NCBI GenBank assembly: GCA_017380955.1
Contig: JAFOCZ010000083.1
Coordinates: forward strand, 1 to 12,320
Length of the DNA stretch: 12,320 nt
Direction of reading: 5' to 3'
Source: Alistipes sp.
Lineage (GTDB): Bacteria; Bacteroidota; Bacteroidia; Bacteroidales; Rikenellaceae
Shown here: piece after piece, positions 7,630-12,320 of the stretch
How positions within the stretch are numbered: position 1 is the first letter of the stretch
How the letters are laid out: each line of letters starts with the position of its first letter
Translations under genes and position numbers: made by a program
The notes under the pieces: model-generated
What the model was told of the DNA's origin: nothing
The model's database searches: none
What the model saw: only the letters and a program-made list of their open reading frames with translations

Positions 7630-9027
7630 TTACTCCTTAGTTTTTCGTTTAAGCACCTCATAGATATCGTTGCAGACAACATCTATGTTTCCAGCACCAA
7701 ATGTTACTACCACATCGGTGTCGATGCCCTCAAGATAACGAGCGAGGTCATCACGCTCTACAAGTTCCCACTCTGTGCGAATATCCTTACCTATGAGTTC
7801 CGACGTAACGCCCTCGATAGGCAACTCTCGCGCAGGGTAGATAGGTACCATAACCACCCTATCACACTCCGACAACACCTCGGCAAACTCCACAGCGAAG
7901 TCGCGGGTGCGGGTGTAGAGATGTGGCTGGAATATCGCCGTAATACTACGTCCGGGGAAGATACCCCTCAGCGACGATATCGTTGCACGCAACTCCTCGG
8001 GATGGTGGGCATAGTCGTCGATGTATACCTGCTCCGGAGTATTGAGGTACACCTCCATACGACGCTTAACGCCCGAGAACTCCGCCAACGCCCTACGCAC
8101 AGCATCATAGTCGAGGCTCTTGCCCTCGATATGCGCTGCAGCCCAAAGCATAGCCACCGCAGCAATCGAGTTCTCGATATGCACCTTGCCTAAGATGCCA
8201 AGTTTGCAACCCTCGATACGACCATCCGGCAGGACAATATCGTAGCGGTAGTGGCCTCCCTCTTCCAAGGAGATGTTTTCGGCACAAAAGTTATCACCCC
8301 CATCTACAGAATATCTGAAAATCTTGCGATTTGTGGTATCGAACTTGATATCCACACCTCGCTTCACAATAAGCACACCACCCTCCTTAATCTGCGAGGC
8401 GAAGGTCTCGAAGGCCTCAACCATAGCCTCCGCAGTGCCATAGATATCGAGGTGGTCGGCATCTGTGGCCGTGATGACAGCTACATCGGGATACAAGCGC
8501 AAGAACGAGCGGTCATACTCATCTGCCTCTACAACCAGACGATTGCCCTCGCCCAACACCAAGTTGGAGTTGAAGTTACGAGATATGCCACCCAGGAAGG
8601 CACTACCCTCACCTGCCGCAGCATAGTTCAACCACGAGGCAAGTGTAGATGTTGTGGTCTTGCCGTGAGTGCCAGCAACAGCCATAACAACCTTACCCTG
8701 GCTGAGGTGTCCCAGCATCTGAGAGCGCTTCTCGATGGTGAAGCCTGCCTCACGCAGCCACGCCCACTCCTTGTGGTCGGCAGGTATCGCAGGTGTCAGC
8801 ACCACCAATGTCTTCTCCGCATCACGCATATGCTCGGGAATCATCTCGGGGTCGTCGACATAGTGCACCAGCGCACCCTCGCGCTCCAAGGCGCGTGTCA
8901 GAGGTGTTGCCGTGAGGTCATAACCCGCCACGCCATATCCCTCGTGGAGGAAGTAGCGTGCCAAGGCACTCATACCGATGCCTCCGATACCTAAGAAGTA
9001 GATATACTCGTACTTATGCTTGTCCAT
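7630..9027 (-). CDS. murC: UDP-N-acetylmuramate--L-alanine ligase MurC
   Basis: This cytoplasmic Mur ligase uses ATP to join L-alanine to UDP-N-acetylmuramic acid, the first step of the peptidoglycan peptide stem. The N-terminal nucleotide-sugar domain has GIGGIGMSALA at 13-23. The central ATPase domain has the P-loop GTHGKTTT at 119-126, the EADEYDRSF block at 167-175 and the HIEN motif at 283-286. The C-terminal domain has SGVKRRME at 318-325, DDYAHHPEE at 337-345, QPHLYTRTRDF at 367-377 and GAGNID at 445-450. The DDYAHHP and EADEYD forms are those of MurC rather than MurD, MurE or MurF. At 465 residues it is slightly shorter than E. coli MurC (491). It sits 3 bases after murG and 3 bases before ftsQ, so it is certainly co-transcribed with both. 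Confidence 0.98.
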   Translation of the reverse strand: MDKHKYEYIYFLGIGGIGMSALARYFLHEGYGVAGYDLTATPLTRALEREGALVHYVDDPEMIPEHMRDAEKTLVVLTPAIPADHKEWAWLREAGFTIEKRSQMLGHLSQGKVVMAVAGTHGKTTTSTLASWLNYAAAGEGSAFLGGISRNFNSNLVLGEGNRLVVEADEYDRSFLRLYPDVAVITATDADHLDIYGTAEAMVEAFETFASQIKEGGVLIVKRGVDIKFDTTNRKIFRYSVDGGDNFCAENISLEEGGHYRYDIVLPDGRIEGCKLGILGKVHIENSIAAVAMLWAAAHIEGKSLDYDAVRRALAEFSGVKRRMEVYLNTPEQVYIDDYAHHPEELRATISSLRGIFPGRSITAIFQPHLYTRTRDFAVEFAEVLSECDRVVMVPIYPARELPIEGVTSELIGKDIRTEWELVERDDLARYLEGIDTDVVVTFGAGNIDVVCNDIYEVLKRKTKE

Positions 9028-9030
9028 TGT

Positions 9031-10137
9031 TTATGCTCGTTTTAGTTCCTCGTCGATAACCTCCACAACACGCATCGCAGAGTCACTTATCGCCAGTTTT
9101 GATATATTCGCTGCCAGCATCTCCAGACGCTCCTCGTTTGTGGCGAGCGCCACAGCCTCGGCCATACCCTTTGCCACAGCCTCGCTATCACGCACTATCT
9201 CGGCAGCACCCTTCTCGACCAATGCCATAGCATTCTTGGTCTGGTGGTCCTCCGACACATTTGGCGATGGCACAAAAATCGTAGGCTTGGCAACCAAGCA
9301 CAACTCCGACACTGTGCAAGCGCCACTGCGTGACAACACTACATCTGCTGCCGCATATGCATAGTCCATACGCTCGATGAACGCTCCCTGCCATATGTTC
9401 TTCGTAGGGTGGTTACGCAGGAACTCCTGCATCTCACGCTCATAGAATTTTCCTGTCTGCCATATCACCTGCACAGGTGCTACGCCATCCAGCCCTGCTA
9501 TCCACGCCTTCATCATCTCGTTGAGAGTGCGTGTGCCGAGCGAGCCTCCGACAACCAACACCACAGGCATCTGGTCGTTGAAGCCATAGTAGCGCAACGC
9601 CTCCTCGCGGTTGTCGCCACCTGCCGAGAAACGACCACGCAGCGGATTTCCCGTCATCACAATACGCTCCTTAGGGAAGAAGCGCTCCATATTGTCGTAT
9701 GCCACACATATGCGCTTGGCACGCTTCGAGAGGAGTTTGTTCGTAAGACCAGCATAGGAGTTCTGCTCCTGGATAACCGTAGGGATACCAAGACGCTGCG
9801 CTGCCCAGAGCACAGGCGCCGAGGCATAACCTCCAAAGCCCACCACGATGTCGGCCCCAAAGTCGCGTATCACACGCTTTGCACGGCGCACGCTTGTGGC
9901 AACCTTGAAGGGAAGCAACAGATTCGACAATGTGAGACGACGCTGCAAGCCCGCCACAGGAAGACCCTCGATACGATAGCCCAACGCAGGAATTTTCTCC
10001 ATCTCCATCTTGCCCTCAGCACCCACGAAGAGAATCTCCACCTCCTCGCCATATTTACGCTTGAGAGCCTCTGCCACCGCAACAGCAGGATATATGTGTC
10101 CGCCGGTACCTCCACCCGACAAAATTATTCGTTTCAT
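9031..10137 (-). CDS. murG: Lipid II synthase MurG (N-acetylglucosaminyltransferase)
   Basis: MurG is a GT-B glycosyltransferase at the inner face of the cytoplasmic membrane. It adds GlcNAc from UDP-GlcNAc to lipid I to make lipid II. The protein opens with the glycine-rich loop SGGGTGGHIYPA at 7-18. It also has GFGGYASAPV at 100-109, QEQNSYAG at 123-130, GNPLR at 163-167, GGSLGTRTLN at 197-206 and the donor-site blocks SRSGACTVSEL (269-279) and EDHQTKNA (296-303). I place the start at the ATG at 10135-10137 (368 residues). The open frame could extend 10 codons to a TTG, but this ATG puts the glycine loop at the usual distance from the N-terminus. It is the first gene of the operon; ftsW and murD do not lie upstream as they do in the usual dcw order. 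Confidence 0.97.
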   Translation of the reverse strand: MKRIILSGGGTGGHIYPAVAVAEALKRKYGEEVEILFVGAEGKMEMEKIPALGYRIEGLPVAGLQRRLTLSNLLLPFKVATSVRRAKRVIRDFGADIVVGFGGYASAPVLWAAQRLGIPTVIQEQNSYAGLTNKLLSKRAKRICVAYDNMERFFPKERIVMTGNPLRGRFSAGGDNREEALRYYGFNDQMPVVLVVGGSLGTRTLNEMMKAWIAGLDGVAPVQVIWQTGKFYEREMQEFLRNHPTKNIWQGAFIERMDYAYAAADVVLSRSGACTVSELCLVAKPTIFVPSPNVSEDHQTKNAMALVEKGAAEIVRDSEAVAKGMAEAVALATNEERLEMLAANISKLAISDSAMRVVEVIDEELKRA

Positions 10138-10253
10138 AGCGCTTCTGTAAGTTAGATAAACCACCAAAGTTTACATTTGTGCAACCATCTTATTATCAAC
10201 ACTTTAACCACCTATGTTTATACACAATGGTATATGGTCGCAATTTCACACTA

Positions 10254-10285
10254 CAAAAGTACGTATTCCCCGCTAATTTTACAAA
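10254..10285 (-). promoter_or_regulatory. Bacteroidetes-type promoter for the murG operon
   Basis: Read on the minus strand, TTTG (10282-10285) is followed after exactly 20 bases by TACTTTTG (10254-10261), an exact fit to the Bacteroidetes -33 TTTG and -7 TAnnTTTG consensus. Transcription would begin about 7 bases further on, leaving a leader of roughly 110 bases before the murG ATG. An AT-rich palindrome lies directly upstream of the -33 box. Confidence 0.7.
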
Positions 10286-10289
10286 TGTA

Positions 10290-10322
10290 AAAAGCGAGTT
10301 TTTTTCAAAAAAATTTGCTTTT
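10290..10322. repeat. AT-rich palindrome centred on T7-C-A7
   Basis: AAAAGC (10290-10295) pairs with GCTTTT (10317-10322). Between them, seven T (10299-10305) and seven A (10307-10313) flank a central C at 10306. In plus-strand RNA the arms also pair through G-U wobbles at the GAG/TTT positions. It lies just upstream of the murG -33 box and could be a bent upstream promoter element or an operator. Confidence 0.5.
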
Positions 10323-10424
10323 CGAGTGATAGATTTCATTTGGTTATCGCCTTTGCAAAGTGACGCACAACAGCCCAATCACCACCCCTCCACGCAATTC
10401 TTTGCCAAGAGCAGCGACAAGTGC

Positions 10425-10455
10425 TTCGTAATATCAGAAAAATTCGCTACATTTG
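10425..10455 (+). promoter_or_regulatory. Bacteroidetes-type promoter for the GH5 gene
   Basis: TTCG (10425-10428, one mismatch to the -33 TTTG box) is followed after 19 bases by TACATTTG (10448-10455), an exact TAnnTTTG -7 element. The predicted start of transcription leaves a short leader of roughly 18 bases before the ATG at 10480, which is preceded by a purine-rich AGAGAG that may help ribosome binding. Confidence 0.7.
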
Positions 10456-10479
10456 TGAAAATTTATAACACATAGAGAG

Positions 10480-11802
10480 ATGAAGAGACTTAATCTATTA
10501 TGGTGTGTAGCCCTGGTGGCTATGGTGATGACTGCTATAGGATGTTCGTCAACCAATACCCCAACACAGGGTATTATCACCGTTGAGAATGGACAGTTTA
10601 TGCGTAATGGCGAGCCTTACTACTTCGTGGGCACAAACTTCTGGTATGGCGCAATCCTCGGCTCTGAGGGCGAGGGTGGCAACCGCGAGCGCTTACAGAA
10701 GGAACTCGACTTTATGAAGGCTAACGGCATCGACAACCTCCGCATCTTGGTCGGCGGCGAGGGTGAGAATGGTCTTCTTGGTAAGATAGAGCCTAACCTA
10801 CAGCCTGAGCCTGGCGTATACAACGACGAGGTACTGGCAGGTTTGGACTACCTTATGATGGAGTTGGGTAAGCGTAATATGACCGCTGTGCTATACTTCA
10901 ACAACGCCTGGGAGTGGAGCGGTGGCTACACGCAGTATGTAGCGTGGGCTAATGAGACCCCTGTGCTCGTTCCACGTGTCGACGGCTGGTTTTCGTATAA
11001 CACCTTTGCTGGTGAGTTTGTGCGTAACGAGCGCGCGAAGCAGATTTTCTATGACCACGTTAAGTATATCGTGTCGCGTACCAACCGCTACACAGGCATC
11101 AAGTATATCGATGACCCTGCAATCTTCTCGTGGCAGATATCTAACGAGCCTCGTGCCTTCAGTTCTAAGGAGGTGAATAACAAGGAGGCCTTCGCCGAGT
11201 GGCTTGCAGCATCCGCACGCCTCATCCGCTCTATAGACCCTAACCATATGATCTCTACGGGCTCGGAGGGTTACTACGGCTGTGAGTGGGATATGGACCT
11301 CTGCGAGGCTATCCACGCCATCGACGAGATTTCGTATATCAACTGCCACGTATGGCCTTATAACTGGAAGTGGATGCGTGGTGACCATATGCGCGAGGAT
11401 TTGGAGCAGTCGTGCCAGTATACCGAGGAGTATATAAATATGCACTTGGCACTTGGCGAGAAGATCCAGAAGCCTGTTGTTGTTGAGGAGTTTGGTATGC
11501 CTCGCGATAATATGGACTTCCGCAAGGGCAGTTCTGTTGCGTGCCGCGATATGTACTATACCTATGTCTTCGACCTCATCGTGAAGTCTCGCGAGAAGAA
11601 TGGCGTCTTCGCAGGCTGTAACTTCTGGAGTTGGGGTGGTTATGCCGAGACAAACCCTGATGACCACGAGTATTGGGCAAAGGGTGATGACTACACTGGC
11701 GACCCAGCACAGGAGCAGCAGGGCTTGAACTCTATCTTTGTGGAGGATGAGTCTACGATGCGCATCATCCGCGACACCAACGCAAAACTCGGCAACTTGT
11801 AA
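10480..11802 (+). CDS. GH5-family glycoside hydrolase, probable endo-1,4-beta-mannanase, lipoprotein
   Basis: This 440-residue secreted enzyme starts with a lipoprotein signal: basic MKR, a hydrophobic helix and a lipobox ending TAIGC with lipidated Cys22. The rest is a GH5-like (beta/alpha)8 barrel. The likely acid/base is E223 in WQISNEPR (218-225), and the likely nucleophile is E337 in VVVEEFG (333-339). Other barrel landmarks are GTNFWYG near 51-57, NLRILVGGEG at 86-95 and NFWSWGG at 381-387. The overall pattern resembles mannanases of subfamily GH5_7, which cut beta-1,4-mannan internally, but the substrate is inferred from family resemblance. The residues after Cys22 (SSTNTPTQ) are not acidic, so there is no clear surface-export signal. 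No SusC/SusD or other carbohydrate genes are visible nearby. It has its own promoter and terminator. Confidence 0.9.
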   Translation: MKRLNLLWCVALVAMVMTAIGCSSTNTPTQGIITVENGQFMRNGEPYYFVGTNFWYGAILGSEGEGGNRERLQKELDFMKANGIDNLRILVGGEGENGLLGKIEPNLQPEPGVYNDEVLAGLDYLMMELGKRNMTAVLYFNNAWEWSGGYTQYVAWANETPVLVPRVDGWFSYNTFAGEFVRNERAKQIFYDHVKYIVSRTNRYTGIKYIDDPAIFSWQISNEPRAFSSKEVNNKEAFAEWLAASARLIRSIDPNHMISTGSEGYYGCEWDMDLCEAIHAIDEISYINCHVWPYNWKWMRGDHMREDLEQSCQYTEEYINMHLALGEKIQKPVVVEEFGMPRDNMDFRKGSSVACRDMYYTYVFDLIVKSREKNGVFAGCNFWSWGGYAETNPDDHEYWAKGDDYTGDPAQEQQGLNSIFVEDESTMRIIRDTNAKLGNL

Positions 11803-11820
11803 CGGACAGTTGCTAACTAT

Positions 11821-11852
11821 AACGCCTGCTCTTCGGAGTGGGCGTTTTTTTT
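11821..11852 (+). terminator. Rho-independent terminator after the GH5 gene
   Basis: AACGCC (11821-11826) pairs with GGCGTT (11841-11846). The stem continues through two G-U wobbles and CTC/GAG to a TTCG tetraloop closed by C-G, a very stable loop, and eight T follow (11845-11852). It lies 18 bases after the GH5 stop codon. Confidence 0.95.
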
Positions 11853-12067
11853 GTAAAGGGAAAAGGGAAAGGTGAGAAGTAAGGTGCGCTACGCGCGGTG
11901 CTTAATGAATAGTGAGGAATGAGGAATTAGTAATGGTGTCGCCTCTGCGAGGCGATCCTTCGACTACACTTCGTTCCGCTCAGGATGAACATACAGAGGA
12001 TAGTACAAGAAGTACAGCCTCCGCGAGCGAGAATTTGATGTGAAAAGGTAGTAGATGTAACCTCGGC
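11853..12067. other. Gene-free stretch with repeat-like intergenic sequence
   Basis: No open frame here looks like a gene. The stretch starts with purine-rich AAAGGG/AAAAGGG runs, then has a tandem TGAGGAA (11913-11919 and 11920-11926). A 7-bp hairpin follows at 11939-11955 (TCGCCTC, loop TGC, GAGGCGA). Next comes a block at 11954-11990 bounded by ATCCT/AGGAT inverted ends, which reads like a dispersed intergenic repeat. AGTAC is repeated at 12002-12006 and 12011-12015. The composition differs from the coding regions and looks like repeat remnants. Confidence 0.55.
11939..11955. repeat. Short perfect inverted repeat
   Basis: A 7-bp GC-rich stem (11939-11945 with 11949-11955) encloses a 3-base loop TGC. 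No T run follows, so it is not a terminator. It directly abuts the ATCCT-AGGAT block and may be part of the same dispersed repeat unit. Confidence 0.5.
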
Positions 12068-12123
12068 AAAAAAAATGAGGAAGGGCTGTACTGATGCGTA
12101 CTGCCCTTTCTCATTTATTTTTG
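12068..12123. terminator. Large bidirectional terminator between the GH5 and tryptophanase genes
   Basis: A 19-base arm at 12073-12091 pairs with 12098-12116, with one G-T wobble and one mismatch, around the 6-base loop TGATGC. A run of eight A (12068-12075) on one side gives eight T on the minus strand, and ATTTTTG follows on the plus strand. It can therefore end transcription from both sides. It mainly serves the minus-strand tryptophanase gene, whose stop codon is at 12158. Confidence 0.88.
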
Positions 12124-12126
12124 TTA

Positions 12127-12143
12127 GCGGCAGCAGATGCCGC
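12127..12143 (-). repeat. Small GC-rich hairpin after the tryptophanase stop
   Basis: GCGGCA (12127-12132) pairs with TGCCGC (12138-12143) around a 5-base loop. It lies between the tryptophanase stop codon and the large terminator. It has no T run of its own, and may protect the mRNA 3' end or be incidental. Confidence 0.45.
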
Positions 12144-12157
12144 CTTATAATCGAAAA

Positions 12158-12320
12158 TTACAAGCGCTCGAGTTTCACAGTAAAGTGACGCATCAACTCA
12201 GTCTCCCATACGATCTTCACACCGCGTGTGATCTCGTTACGACGGTCGTATACGTTCTTCAATGCTGCTGCGATAACGTCCATATGGTTGTTAGTGTATG
12301 AACGACGAGCGATGCAGAGA
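12158..12320 (-). CDS. tnaA: Tryptophanase, C-terminal end (partial)
   Basis: The last 53 codons of a minus-strand gene are visible, ending in TAA at 12158-12160; the 5' part lies beyond the right edge. The peptide holds LCIARRSYTNNHMDVIAAAL and ends WETELMRHFTVKLERL. This matches the C-terminus of tryptophanase, a PLP enzyme that splits tryptophan into indole, pyruvate and ammonia (E. coli TnaA ends in a similar LRHFTAKL stretch, recalled from memory). The closely related tyrosine phenol-lyase has a similar but distinct end (a LRFFTARF-like form), so tryptophanase is preferred. Tryptophanase is common in gut Bacteroidales, where it is a source of indole. The PLP lysine and most of the enzyme are outside the window. 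Confidence 0.85.
   Translation of the reverse strand, partial: LCIARRSYTNNHMDVIAAALKNVYDRRNEITRGVKIVWETELMRHFTVKLERL

Larger units (their letters stand above)
10138..10479. other. Divergent intergenic region between murG and the GH5 gene
   Basis: These 342 bases hold no gene that I can support. They contain the minus-strand promoter for murG, the plus-strand promoter for the glycosidase, a T7-C-A7 palindrome between them, and a leader of about 110 bases for murG. That leader contains a plus-strand TACATTTG (10172-10179) without a convincing -33 partner. The region is clearly more AT-rich than the flanking genes. Confidence 0.75.

Noticed and set aside
7357..8994. Long plus-strand open frames (7357-8193 and 8251-8994) opposite ftsQ and murC
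   Set aside because: They are antisense to well-supported genes, cross the murC-ftsQ boundary, and give His/Arg/Leu-rich translations of low plausibility.
10138..10167. Ten-codon upstream extension of murG starting at a TTG
   Set aside because: The glycine-rich loop follows the ATG at 10137 at the normal MurG distance, TTG is a rare start, and the extension has no family similarity.
10172..10179. A second plus-strand TACATTTG inside the murG leader, identical to the GH5 -7 box
   Set aside because: I see no TTTG-like -33 box at 19-21 bases upstream, and it lies about 300 bases from the GH5 start, with nothing to transcribe in between.
10891..11667. A 258-codon open frame on the minus strand opposite the GH5 gene
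   Set aside because: It is the antisense shadow of a gene with clear catalytic motifs, and its translation has no recognisable domain.
11853..12157. Possible small gene or small RNA in the gap before the tryptophanase gene
   Set aside because: ATG-led frames here stop within a few codons, and I find no clear promoter element; the structured parts are better explained as a terminator and repeats.

Overview
The window is a typical chromosomal stretch from a member of the Bacteroidales, probably a gut commensal. Several things point there: promoters of the Bacteroidetes type (TTTG then TAnnTTTG), a GldE-type CBS protein, an FtsQ whose C-terminal half is strongly Bacteroidetes-like, a long linker in FtsA, and a lipoprotein GH5 glycosidase. 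An affiliation near Rikenellaceae/Alistipes is possible from the FtsQ and FtsZ features, but it is a guess from memory.

Layout: (1) 1-138, the 3' tail of a plus-strand membrane protein followed by a strong terminator. (2) 158-10137, one tightly packed minus-strand operon, read from right to left as murG, murC, ftsQ, ftsA, ftsZ, gldE-like, 4'-phosphopantetheinyl transferase, MATE exporter. Gaps are 3, 3, 74, 31, 16, -8 and 3 bases. This is the distal half of a dcw (division and cell wall) cluster with three non-dcw genes attached to its end. (3) 10138-10479, a divergent promoter region with a good Bacteroidetes promoter on each strand. (4) 10480-11802, a plus-strand GH5 mannanase-like lipoprotein with its own terminator. 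(5) 11853-12157, a gene-free stretch with repeat-like sequence and a large bidirectional terminator. (6) 12158-12320, the 3' end of a minus-strand tryptophanase gene.

How the genes work together: MurG makes lipid II on the inner membrane, MurC begins the peptide stem of its precursor, FtsQ links the cytoplasmic ring to the periplasmic septal machinery, and FtsA anchors FtsZ filaments to the membrane. The three downstream genes (CBS/CorC membrane protein, carrier-protein-activating transferase, drug/sodium antiporter) appear to be co-transcribed but have no obvious division role.

I see no mobile element, CRISPR array, RNA gene or clearly novel system. The points most worth a second look are a coiled-coil insertion of about 108 residues inside FtsQ, an Asn-to-Arg change in the FtsZ T7 loop, the split of the dcw cluster just before murG, and the gldE-PPTase-MATE tail.
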